In this document: positions 42,472 through 51,434 of the stretch, in pieces
How positions within the stretch are numbered: the stretch's first letter is position 1
Layout of the letters: every line of letters begins with the position of its first letter
Assembly (NCBI GenBank): GCA_027475525.1
Contig: JAMWFC010000085.1
Coordinates: forward strand, 594,292 to 658,291
Direction of reading: 5' to 3'
DNA: 64,000 bases
Source of the DNA: Macrolepiota albuminosa
Taxonomy: Eukaryota; Basidiomycota; Agaricomycetes; Agaricales; Agaricaceae
Translations under genes and position numbers: made by a program
Notes under the pieces: generated by a model
Told to the model about the DNA's origin: nothing
Seen by the model: the letters and a program-made list of their open reading frames with translations, nothing else
The model's database searches: none

Positions 42472-45400
42472 TTACTCCTCCCAGTCATCATGTAGATGCA
42501 CACCCTGAAGGTACAGGTCCTCCTCCACCTGTCTCTCATTCTTTTCCTCCCTTAGTTCTTGTAGTTTAGATGGTGTAATGTCAATCCATTCTTCAATACT
42601 AGTAGGCAGAGTGATTTGCTGCCTGGCCTTGTAAGGTATAACCCTAAAGGCAGCCACCCTCTCTTGCCACACAGTACCATCCAACTCTGCCACTATGTAG
42701 TTCCCTCCTTTGGTCCTAGTCAACACCACCATAGGTCCCCAATAGCGAGCAGACATTTTCCCACTTAGAGATTTAGCTGCCACTATGTTTCTAACCAGTA
42801 CTAAGTCTCTTGGTTTGAACTTGTACTCCTTGATAGAGGCTTCATTTTCCCTTGTGAAGTTCTCTGCCCATCTCAACTTCTCCTTGCTGACTCTAGCCCT
42901 CATTTCCTCCACATGCTGGTAGTGCTTTGCCAGTGCTTGAGCCCTTAAGCCAATTAAGTCTTCTGTAGATACTGGTCCATCAGGCCAGTCTATCAACCAA
43001 GTGGCTTCCACTAAGTCCAAGGGTAGTATAGGATGTGCTCCAGTTACTAAGAAGAATGGGGAGCACCCAAATCTCTTTCTAACTGTAATCCTGTCTGCCC
43101 ACATTACATGCCAGAAGAACCAGTACCACTTGGTTCTGTCTTCACAGGCTTTATACAAGGCCTGCCTCACATCCCAATGTGGTCTCTCTATCCTCCCATT
43201 AGCTCTAGAATTATAGGGAGCAATAGTTATGCCCTGTATCCCATACTTCTTAGATAGCCAATGTACCACTTTTGTGAACTGCCCAGCATTATCTGTTACA
43301 ATGGTGCTTATACAGCCCCATCTACAGATCACTTCTTCAAACAACCACTGCCCAATCAACTTGTGGTTATCCTTCTTCAAAGGTCTACCCTCCATCCATG
43401 AGGTTAAAGCACACCTCCCATGTACAATATACTTGCACCCATTTGAACTTGGTGTCATATGCATGGTATCCAAGTGTATGGTTTCAAATATACTGGGAGT
43501 GTAGGCTACCACAGGCTGCCTGCATACTGCAACTTTCTGCCTCACTTGGCAAGCATGACAAGTGTCTATATACCACTTTACATCAGCTTCCATCTCTGGC
43601 CACCAAAACCTCTCTTCCAGTAAAGCCTTAGTTGCAAAGGTCCCTCTGTGACCAAGTGCATCATGAGCAGACTTTAGCATATACATCCTCCTGTCCTTCT
43701 CTATGACTAGCTTGTGCTTTCCCTCTTCTCCTCTCTTGTAAAACCTTCCCTTGAGATCAAAGAAGAACTGTCTTGCAAATCTAAGGAATTGACCTTCTTT
43801 CACCTCTCTGAGTACCTTTCCAGGATGCCTAAGCCAGTCCTGTACTAGGGGTAAGAGGTTATCTAAGGCTTTCCCCTTCTCAGTTCTCCTCTCTTCTTGG
43901 TACTCTTCTACAGTAGAGGCAGAGGGCCTTTCTGGCAGCAAGAGTGTAGATAAAGTTAAGACTGCTACTGGATTCAGTGTAGTCCCTGCTTTAGTACTCT
44001 GCTCTTGTAAGCCTAAGGCTATCCCTTGCTCTCTGTCTCTACCCAACCTCACTTCCTCCTGTACATCCTCTGGAGTGACTGCTAACAAGTAGCCTCCTCT
44101 TGTATCAATCTCATCCATGAAGTCTTCTAACTTGAGGGGCACATGTTCCTCCCAGCCAGGTACTTTGTTAATCTCATCTGGATACTCAAAGGACATTGGC
44201 TTTGGATCATCCAGTAAAGATGAGTCCACAGGAGGATACTCTTCATCTCCTGGTTGCTTCTCCCTGCGAGATAGACCATCCATACTGAAAGTCTTTCCTG
44301 GCACATGCCTCAAGGTGAAGTGATACATAAGTACAGCTTCTACCCAGCGCATTATAGTAGCATTAGGTCCTATTCCTGGGTTGCTCAGCATGCCCTTGAG
44401 GTATTTAGCATCACTCTCAATGATAAGCTTTCTGCACCCTAGTAACCAATAGCTGCTAACTTGTAATGCCCTCATAAGACCATACAACTCTCTCTTAGGT
44501 TGTGAAAACCTAGCCTCCCTCTCATTCAAGGTAATGGACCCCAGTCTAGCACAAGTCCTCTGTTTTGGATTTGTACTGTCTTCTTGGAAGATTCCAAACC
44601 CAACAGCCATCCAAGAAGTGTCTACTGCCAAGATGACAGCTCCTTCAGACTCATAGTCTATAGGTCTTAGAGCTGCACAACTTGCTAACCTCCTCTTCAT
44701 CTCCTTCATGGCCTCCTTCTGTTCTTCCTCCCAGACAAAAGCCACATCATCCTTAGTGAGCCTATTGATAGGCTCTGAGATCTTGGCATAGTCCTGGATG
44801 AACATCCTGAAGGTACCACAAGTTCCCAAGAACTTCCTAACCTCAGAGACATTGCGGCAGTCTCCCCAACTCATGACCACTGCATATCTCTTTGTCTCTG
44901 GCTTGCGCCCCTCATAAGAACACAGGTGTCCTACTACAGTGATTTCATCTGCACATAGCACAGACTTAGTCCCTGAGAAGGTTCCTCCAGCATACTTGAT
45001 GCGCTGAACAACTCTATTGACATTGTTCAGGTGCTCCCATACAAAGCGCCTAATCCCTTGATTCTCTGCAATAGTCTCATACCCTCCTCCTTCCAACTCA
45101 TACCTAGTCTCAGGTCCTCTTATTGGAACATCATCAATATAAGGCCAAGTGACATGAGGTATCTCATCCTGCAAGATATAAGTAACATCATCATGGAAGA
45201 TGGGAACTGAATTAGTCCATCCCATTGGCAATGTCACCAATCTCAGAGCTCCATAAGGTGTCTGAAAGGTAGTATAGTCTCTGGACCTAGGGTCCAAAGT
45301 CCTTTCATCATATCCAACATAGAGGTCACACATCCCACCACATGCTCTTCCAGCAAAGTGGTTGGCCAGTTCTTCTGTAGCAGGAGGTACTCCAGAATGA

Positions 45401-46206
45401 GCTATAGTGACTTTGTTTAGAGGTTCTAAACTGTGCACAAGCCTTAGACTTTTCCCATCCTTCTTCAGAACAGCAAACCATTGTGATCTATATGAGGAGT
45501 TTGACCTCTCATAAACCCCTGCTTCCAACTTCCTCTTAATCTCCTTGCACAGGTCATTGTACTTCCCAGGAGGTATGGGTCTGTTTTTCAACACCCAAGG
45601 CTGGTGAGGTACTACTGGCATAACAACAGGTGGGAAGTATTCCTCTTTGAACTTCCCCTTCTGACTGTCATTCCATGCAAAGGCCTCATTCTGCTGCATC
45701 ATCAGCTGGTGCAGCAACTTCCTCTCTTCTGGCCATAGAAACTCCCCTTCATGTGCTTGGTCAATAATCTGTTTGCACTCCTCTGTGTACCTCCCAGTAG
45801 GTCTGAATTCAGGTGGATGTGGACTCAAAGGTGGCATATCCTTTAAAGGATCACCAGTGATATTCCTCTCTATCCTGAACTCCTCTGGTGTAGTACCCAA
45901 CACAGGTCTAACTTTCTTGGCAACAGGCTTATATTTCCCAAACACTTGTACAGTTTCCTCCTGGCTTTTCTCCCCCCCACTCTTTAACTCTTCAGGTAGG
46001 TAGCCAAGCTCTCCATTCAGGTAAGCTCCCAGCAACTGCCCTGTCCTTTCTCCTTCTCTTCCAGTAGCATGGTAAGCAGCCAAGTACACATCCCTGAGTT
46101 CTTGCTGCTCAAAACTCTTCTCCTTGACACAGTACCCCTTGATCCAGAAACCTTCCTCCTCACTCCCCTCTATCATTACTGCAGCCTCTCCTTGATCTGG
46201 TATCAA
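42472..46206 (-). CDS. Element B Pol: RT, RNase H and integrase, no chromodomain
   Basis: A 1244-codon open frame begins with TTG ATA CCA, so it is not expected to start on its own and is reached by -1 frameshifting from the protease frame at 46230-46224. RT includes VKKDGKSLRLVHSLEPLN-like residues, LPMGWTNSVPIFHDD and the active site PYIDD (near 45141-45127; Ile in place of the commoner Leu). RNase H has ILAVDTSWMAVGFGIFQED, ESDAKYLKGML and DGLSRRE. Integrase has the HHCC region (HDALGHRGTFATKALL, then CHACQVRQK), followed by DTMHM, VTDNAGQF and NGRIERPH, giving D, D and E. The C-terminus has a GPMVVL-type SH3-like region and no chromodomain, so targeting must differ from elements A and C. 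All motifs look intact. Confidence 0.92.
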   Translation of the reverse strand: MIPDQGEAAVMIEGSEEEGFWIKGYCVKEKSFEQQELRDVYLAAYHATGREGERTGQLLGAYLNGELGYLPEELKSGGEKSQEETVQVFGKYKPVAKKVRPVLGTTPEEFRIERNITGDPLKDMPPLSPHPPEFRPTGRYTEECKQIIDQAHEGEFLWPEERKLLHQLMMQQNEAFAWNDSQKGKFKEEYFPPVVMPVVPHQPWVLKNRPIPPGKYNDLCKEIKRKLEAGVYERSNSSYRSQWFAVLKKDGKSLRLVHSLEPLNKVTIAHSGVPPATEELANHFAGRACGGMCDLYVGYDERTLDPRSRDYTTFQTPYGALRLVTLPMGWTNSVPIFHDDVTYILQDEIPHVTWPYIDDVPIRGPETRYELEGGGYETIAENQGIRRFVWEHLNNVNRVVQRIKYAGGTFSGTKSVLCADEITVVGHLCSYEGRKPETKRYAVVMSWGDCRNVSEVRKFLGTCGTFRMFIQDYAKISEPINRLTKDDVAFVWEEEQKEAMKEMKRRLASCAALRPIDYESEGAVILAVDTSWMAVGFGIFQEDSTNPKQRTCARLGSITLNEREARFSQPKRELYGLMRALQVSSYWLLGCRKLIIESDAKYLKGMLSNPGIGPNATIMRWVEAVLMYHFTLRHVPGKTFSMDGLSRREKQPGDEEYPPVDSSLLDDPKPMSFEYPDEINKVPGWEEHVPLKLEDFMDEIDTRGGYLLAVTPEDVQEEVRLGRDREQGIALGLQEQSTKAGTTLNPVAVLTLSTLLLPERPSASTVEEYQEERRTEKGKALDNLLPLVQDWLRHPGKVLREVKEGQFLRFARQFFFDLKGRFYKRGEEGKHKLVIEKDRRMYMLKSAHDALGHRGTFATKALLEERFWWPEMEADVKWYIDTCHACQVRQKVAVCRQPVVAYTPSIFETIHLDTMHMTPSSNGCKYIVHGRCALTSWMEGRPLKKDNHKLIGQWLFEEVICRWGCISTIVTDNAGQFTKVVHWLSKKYGIQGITIAPYNSRANGRIERPHWDVRQALYKACEDRTKWYWFFWHVMWADRITVRKRFGCSPFFLVTGAHPILPLDLVEATWLIDWPDGPVSTEDLIGLRAQALAKHYQHVEEMRARVSKEKLRWAENFTRENEASIKEYKFKPRDLVLVRNIVAAKSLSGKMSARYWGPMVVLTRTKGGNYIVAELDGTVWQERVAAFRVIPYKARQQITLPTSIEEWIDITPSKLQELREEKNERQVEEDLYLQGVHLHDDWEE

Positions 46207-46230
46207 CTCCTCAAGGCTGAAGCTTTTCCC
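46181..46230 (-). promoter_or_regulatory. Element B Pro-Pol -1 frameshift signal
   Basis: The heptamer G GGA AAA (46230-46224) is split exactly as X XXY YYZ in the protease frame (TTG GGA AAA GCT). After a 4-nt spacer, CAG CCTTGA (46219-46211) can pair with TCAAGG...CTG, or CAGCCT with AGGCTG, forming a hairpin with the protease stop TGA in its loop. A -1 slip continues GGG AAA AGC TTC AGC into Pol. This is seen directly in the sequence; function is inferred. Confidence 0.75.
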
Positions 46231-47219
46231 AACTCCTCCTTGTTGCTACTAGGGGGTGCCTTGCCTCTCTCATAAGTTGGGAGTGCAGTCCTTTTCCCAG
46301 TATTAGGATCCCTGATAGTGATAATTGCACTACCATCCTTCAGATTCTGCACATTACTCTCAGTGGCTGTATCAAATGGCCTCCCCAGTAATACTGTATA
46401 AGCAGGTTTCTCAAATATATGCACTTGCAAGTATATTGTGAAACCCTCAGCAAACTTGAAGGGCACATTCTTGGCCATCCCCAAAGACTCATTAACCTGT
46501 TGATTGGCACTCTCCATGCGCAACCTTATATCAGGATCCCAAGTCAATCTCAAACTTAGTGCCTTGTCCAAAGCCATGCACACAATCTGAGACCCACTGT
46601 CCAGTATAGCCTCTACCTTTTCTTGGTCATTCACACTAGGGTACAGAGACCTCAACACTTGTAAGTCTCTGGCCACATAGACCACTTCTGGCCTATTCCC
46701 TGGTGGAAGCTGTTCCAAGAAGGTAGCCACACAATCCTCATGAACCACTGATCCCTTTGGAATCCCCTCTTCTTCACTCTGAGAGATATGGTACCCTGGT
46801 TGAGGCAAGTCATCTATGTTGACCTGGCCCATTACAGAAGCACTTCTATCCTCTTGTGCAAAGACCTTGGCTGCTGTCCACTTGGTAGCACCTTCTCTCC
46901 TTCTCCAAGTCTTCTCCAGAGCCTCCTGTAAGGCTGGCACCTTCAACAATTCCCTTGTAGAAATTGTCACCTCATTATCCAATATTTTGTTGACAATCTC
47001 ATCCTCCCTTCTCTGCCAAACTCTGGGCTGGTTCAACTCTTTCTTGTCATTTTGAAATTTTACTATTTTCTCTCCATTGACAGCAGGCACCTGCTCAAAG
47101 GGCAGGTTCCCTTTGCCTACTTCTATAACTCCCCTTTGCCTTTTCAGATCACTCTCAGGTGGTAGTGGTGTCCTCAATTCAGGCTGGACCCTTCCATCTG
47201 CCACCATCCTTGAGTTCTC
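46203..47219 (-). CDS. Element B protease (Pro), reached by frameshift from Gag
   Basis: The 334-codon frame has an ATG at 47207, but the frame is open back to the gag stop. A -1 slip on GGGTTTT at 47228-47222 enters it directly (GGG TTT TTA GAG AAC TCA AGG ATG). It carries an aspartic protease motif AILDSGSQIVCMALDKAL and the conserved C-terminal YTVLLGRPFDTATES. The first 150 residues are charged and not recognised. It ends at TGA (46205-46203), overlapping the Pol frame; the slippery GGGAAAA lies 18 bases before that stop. Confidence 0.88.
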   Translation of the reverse strand, partial: ENSRMVADGRVQPELRTPLPPESDLKRQRGVIEVGKGNLPFEQVPAVNGEKIVKFQNDKKELNQPRVWQRREDEIVNKILDNEVTISTRELLKVPALQEALEKTWRRREGATKWTAAKVFAQEDRSASVMGQVNIDDLPQPGYHISQSEEEGIPKGSVVHEDCVATFLEQLPPGNRPEVVYVARDLQVLRSLYPSVNDQEKVEAILDSGSQIVCMALDKALSLRLTWDPDIRLRMESANQQVNESLGMAKNVPFKFAEGFTIYLQVHIFEKPAYTVLLGRPFDTATESNVQNLKDGSAIITIRDPNTGKRTALPTYERGKAPPSSNKEELGKASALRS

Positions 47220-47228
47220 TAAAAACCC
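47205..47228 (-). promoter_or_regulatory. Element B Gag-Pro -1 frameshift signal
   Basis: G GGT TTT TAG: the heptamer GGGTTTT (47228-47222) is split X XXY YYZ in the gag frame and the very next codon is the gag stop. A -1 slip enters the protease frame with no stop up to its end at 46203. A downstream structure is less clear than at the Pro-Pol site; GGTGG can pair with CCACC about 50 nt later. Confidence 0.75.
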
Positions 47229-48729
47229 TCCTGCTTCTGCTGGGTGTTCTTCTCATAAGTCTGACTCCTAGTAGTTATCAGACTTGCCACCAAGCTCTGC
47301 AGCTCCTCTATCTTCTTCTCTAAATCCTCTTTCTCCTTGGGCACTGCCTGCACATAGGTAGCCACACTGGGCACAACAGTGACTGGCTCCTCTACCCAGC
47401 CATAGAAGGCAGCAGCCTTAGAGTCCATGATAGCATTGACCCTCTCTTTTGGAGACACATTAGGTGGACTCCTGGGAATGGGATCCCCAGAAGGTAGCCT
47501 AGGCCTGCCTTCAAAAAGAATAAGCTTGCCCTCTTGGACTTGAGCCCTGAGGTATTCACAGTCATTGGTCCTGTGTCCCAACTCCCAACAATGATAACAG
47601 TTTATTCCTGCTGCTGAACTGTTGCCTCCTGGAAACTGGACAGTCTGTAAGGCCTGAGCAGGCATCCCCATCCTATTCTGCAGACTTCCCTGCATGGGAG
47701 CCTGACTCTTTGCCTTCCACTCATTAAGGCCTGAGCAGGCATCCCCATCCTATTCTGCAGACTTCCCTGCATGGGAGCCTGACTCTTTGCCTTCCACTCA
47801 TTGTTCATAGTCTGCATGAACCCCCTTAGACTGCTCATCTCCTTCCCCAGAGCCATGACTCCATCCTGGAGGTTAGCTAACCTCCCCTCAGTCTCCCAAT
47901 CTGGCTCTTGCTTGACTTTGATCACCCCTGGGACCTTCTCCTGTGGACTGTCATTGTCCCTGAATGAGGTTCCAGAATCAACCAAAATAGCCACCACATT
48001 GATGATTTCCTTCAGATCATATCTATCATCCTTGTGTCTCCTCCTGGTTATGTCACTATAATGACCATATTTTTGCAAGGCCTGGGCCAGAATAAGTTCC
48101 CTGAAGGCTGGGGTGAAGCACTTAGTGAACTTCTCAACCAGTGCCCCATTCCCAAGCACCCCCTTCAACTTCTTGGCTTCAGCCCTAAACTTCCTGACCA
48201 GTGCATGGATCTCTTCTGTGTCATTCTGTCCCAACCTTGCATGCTCTCTACAGATCCTGTCAAGTACTGCCACACTCCCCTCATCAGAGATTGCCTCTGG
48301 GTAGGAATCTTGGACCTCCTTGACAAAGACCTCCCAACTTGACTCATCACTAAAACTGTCCAATCCCCTCCACTCACTGTCTGTCTCTGCATCCACATAC
48401 TCTGTCACCCTCTCCTTTCTCTCCCCAGCATCATTAATCCCTGCAGCCTTGAAGAGACTCTCCATCTTTCTGAGGAAGCGCCTGACTTCAGTGGGCTGTG
48501 TGTGGGTGAACCTAGGTGCATCTCTGCTTGTAGACAGAGGCAATTTTTGTCTTGTAACTTCTGGCATTTTTGATAGATTTGTACTTGTAATTTTGATAGT
48601 TTTGGATGTTGGCTTTCTTGATCTCAAGACTTGTTCTGGGTCCCCAACACTATTGAGTGTGGTGGTCTTGCTGCTCCTGGTAGTGGGCTTGTGTGCTTGC
48701 TCCCTAGGACTGACCTTTTGCTTGGGCAC
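47219..48729 (-). CDS. Element B Gag with zinc knuckle (477 aa after collapsing an artefact)
   Basis: The structural capsid and nucleocapsid protein starts at ATG 48729 (MPKQKVSPREQAHKPTTRSS, basic). The Gag core reads RFLRKMESLFKAAGINDAGE, RVTEYVDAETDSEWRGLDSF and EEIHALVRKFRAEAKKLKGV, and ends with a CCHC knuckle, CYHCWELGHRTNDC (about 47608-47567). A short coiled coil (EKEDLEKKIEELQSLVASL) precedes the stop. A 77-bp duplication at 47648-47801 breaks the frame; collapsing one copy gives exactly 478 codons including the stop. The stop TAG (47221-47219) directly follows the slippery GGT TTT. Confidence 0.9.
47648..47801. repeat. Exact 77-bp tandem duplication 14 (probable assembly artefact)
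   Basis: Positions 47648-47724 are repeated at 47725-47801 inside element B gag, duplicating GSLQNRMGMPAQA. Collapsing it restores a continuous Gag including the zinc knuckle. Confidence 0.95.
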
Positions 48730-48868
48730 TGTCCTCTTTAGCTTCTCTGGGGTAGACCCTCTTGGTGCAAATGAAATCTTGAATTAAGCTTGAGGTGAAC
48801 CTGACTTGCTGGTCCACAAATGAACTTGATGACAGTGTTTCTTGTTGGTAAACTTTCTAAGCCAAAGC

Positions 48869-48886
48869 CCCTCGCGGTGGGCTCCA
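48869..48886 (-). promoter_or_regulatory. Element B primer-binding site
   Basis: Two bases after the 5' LTR, the minus strand reads TGGAGCCCACCGCGAGGG, as expected for pairing with a tRNA 3' end (…GGGCTCCA). I cannot name the tRNA from memory. This is one of the few CpG-containing spots in the element's internal region, which fits constraint by a tRNA sequence. Confidence 0.65.
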
Positions 48887-48888
48887 GA

Positions 48889-49798
48889 TGTAGTACTTGG
48901 TTGCAAGTAGTACTGATAGTTCTGGGGCTTTCTTGAAGTCTTAGAAAGTGACCTCTAATCCACACTGGTGCTTGATGATAAAAACTTGATGTATTGGGTG
49001 CTTCACAGAATATCAAATATCCTGATGGGCAGAAGAAGGTTCTCAATAAACTCCAGCCTAAGCAGTTCACTCCCTGGGAACCACCGAGCCTTTGTCTACC
49101 AATAGACTTCCAATGAGAGGTGTTCAATAAACTCTAGCCTAAGTGATTCACTCCCTGGGAACCACCGAGCCTTTGCCTATCAATTGCCTGGTTATTCTCT
49201 ACTCTACTTGGACTATTTATACTAATTTTCCAGTGCACAGACCACCAGATCACATGACTTTTTGCTCTTGACCTCCCAGCATTCCTGACCTAATTTGTTG
49301 TTCCATTTTCCATTTTGGTGATGCATGTTTCAGTGCCACCATTCCATTCATCTCTTCCTTCCTCCATTCAATGCATGTTTCAGTGCCACCATTCCATTCA
49401 TCCCTCCCTTCCTCCATTCAATGCATGTGCCACCATTCTATTCATCTCTTTTGACATCCCTCCATGCTTCTTTCCCTTTCCCCTTTCAGTCATATCAAAT
49501 TGGGGATTGTCAGATCAGATCTTGATCTAGATCATCACAATTTGATCCCCTTTTGTCACCTCTGCCAGCTCCCATGCTTCCCCTCCCCATAACAGTGGTT
49601 GGACTATTGTTGAGTTGATAGCTTGAGCTGGTCCCTGCCCTTTGTTCTGTACTGTCTGTGTATTTATTGGGGTGTTTTTGGAGATATAATTTGTTGAGAC
49701 TGCTACCAGGAGGCTTACAGTTTTCAGCCCATAATTAAATGTTTATTTTGACTTCTGGTGCATGTTGTGTCCCTGACTGCTGGTACAGCATCGTATCA
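48889..49798 (-). repeat. Element B 5' LTR
   Basis: 910 bp, and by eye the same base for base as 41356-42265. On the minus strand it carries the promoter (TATAAATAG near 49227-49219) that would drive the B transcript. It is followed on the right by the GCAT target copy. Confidence 0.92.
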
Positions 49799-51050
49799 GC
49801 ATAGCACTTTCCATGCTGAGCTGGAAGGGAGAACTCTGGCACAAAATGTGCCTGCCTCTCTGGTGGCTCAGCCACAATCCATATTGTCTGCCCTGGCAAG
49901 GCCAGGGCCATCTCATCAACATCATGGCTGCAAGCTGCCTCTTGATGCCTCCAAATTGGAGGTCATAGCCTTTCCTGCTGGCATTCCTGCATGAGTGGGA
50001 GAAGTCCAGATGCTCTTTATATTGCCGGTATTTGTACTGGCCCTGCCAGAACATTACCTTGTGGTCGTCTTGACCCCAGACCCCTGCATACCGGAACAAT
50101 ACAATGGTCTGATGGTGACCTCCAGAGGAAAGCCTGTGCCTGGAAAAGGCAAAGCACCAGTAGCATCCTTGTCCAACAAGAGCAACTATGGAGAGTCAAG
50201 CTCAGAGCAGGAGGAGGACAGTGAGGAGGGGGAATCAGTGGCAGACCAATTCCAGTGAGTATTGCCCAATAAGCGCATAGCTAAGAAGAAGGCAAACCAT
50301 GCCAAGGAGTTGCAGGCCTTGAAATATAGGGCCAAGGATGAGTTCTCAGGGAGAATCCCCAACGGTTTGGGAGTGAAAGTGTGGGGGCTGCTCAATGTCA
50401 AGCGAATGAACTCATGCTTCAGAGGAGCACTCAGTCACTGCACGTACTATTTGTATGCCATGAATATTGTGTTGATGGGAGCCAATGCGAACAGAGTAGC
50501 ATTGTATGAGTATGTCTCTGGCCAGCATGCCCACATTCTGGGCATAATTGTCTATAAGCATGCCCCACACAGTCTTTCCTGCACTCCATTAGAGCTGGAC
50601 CGGCTCTATAAATATTACATGAATGTTCATGTCCCACATTGCAACAGAATTGTCGCCTATATGTTGATCACAGAGCTTCAGATGTTTGCACAGCAAACAG
50701 ATGAGGCTCTGCATGATCAAACCATGCAGCTCCTGATGAAGGAGCCTCAATATCAAGACCTTGTCAACCCAATGCAGGGCCCTGACAACCTCACTTTTGT
50801 GGAGCAACAACAAATTCTGGGGTGCTTTCTGCGCATGAAAGAAGATGGTTCCACAGTGCTGCACGTAATGCGTGCTCAAGACCTAGCCATGCTGTTTGAC
50901 TTGGATTAGCTAGCACAGTACATGCTGATCTTTGGTCACCCTGGGCTGGAGAACACCTATCGGGGCATTGGTGTACCATGCACTGGCAAACCCTCTTCAG
51001 GTTTGCACTGTGTCAAGCTCTTTGCGCTAATAGCATAGCCAAACCCATGA
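49799..51050 (+). mobile_element. Element A-prime, segment 4: middle of ORF-X
   Basis: ORF-X continues after element B: GRTLAQNVPASLVAQP, an acidic patch (ESSSEQEEDSEEGE), GLGVKVWGLLNVKRMNSCFR, TPLELDRLYKYYMNVHVP and the stretch missing from element A at its N gap (ALHDQTMQLLMKEPQYQDL, EDGSTVLHVMRAQD). The 50262-50909 part is open for 215 codons. It breaks off at KPM (51050). About 140 bp of ORF-X are missing before the frame resumes at 58619. Confidence 0.85.
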
Positions 51051-51169
51051 CAGACTGCAGTATTGGATTAACTAGAACTAGAGTGAATACAAGATGTTGT
51101 CTTACATAATACTCTACTGGTGGCATATAGTGTCATTGACGCTAGTAACAAGGATTACACTCTGTTACA
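51051..51169 (-). repeat. Element A-double-prime 3' LTR, truncated
   Basis: 119 of about 173 bp, ending (plus strand) CTCTGTTACA. A weakened version of the hairpin and a CCCCCA run (polypurine tract on the minus strand) follow at 51170-51200. Confidence 0.8.
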
Positions 51170-51434
51170 TATCCCCCAATGAGACTGAACACTTGGTCTT
51201 AGGAAAGGGGTAGAAGTGAAAACAAACTATGCAAAGTAGTGCAAGCATCAGTTGGAGACACATATCACGTCACTGGAGAAGGTTAGTACCATGAGTGAGG
51301 TAATAGTGTCTTCAATAACACTTGAGCTTGGAATATCTGAGTGCGCTAGTGCGCATATGATGCAAGCAGCAAAACAAAGTACAATTGAGAATAAAACAGA
51401 TATATACACACTACACTAATAAAAATAAGTGCGT

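Larger units (their letters stand above)
41356..49798 (-). mobile_element. Element B: intact-looking Ty3/Gypsy element with three-frame gag/pro/pol
   Basis: This 8.4-kb element on the minus strand has two 910-bp LTRs that look identical by eye, and a 4-bp target duplication GCAT (41352-41355 and 49799-49802). Removing it restores the ORF-X reading across the insertion (PRAPMHSTFHAELEGRTLAQ). Gag, protease and Pol are all open. The gag is split only by one 77-bp duplication. The internal region has very few CpGs although its frames are intact. A primer-binding site and polypurine tract are present. It is the best candidate in the window for a recently active element. Confidence 0.92.

Noticed and set aside
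43001..46275. Plus-strand open frames opposite element B pol
   Set aside because: They are antisense shadows of an intact 1244-codon Pol with clear RT and integrase motifs.
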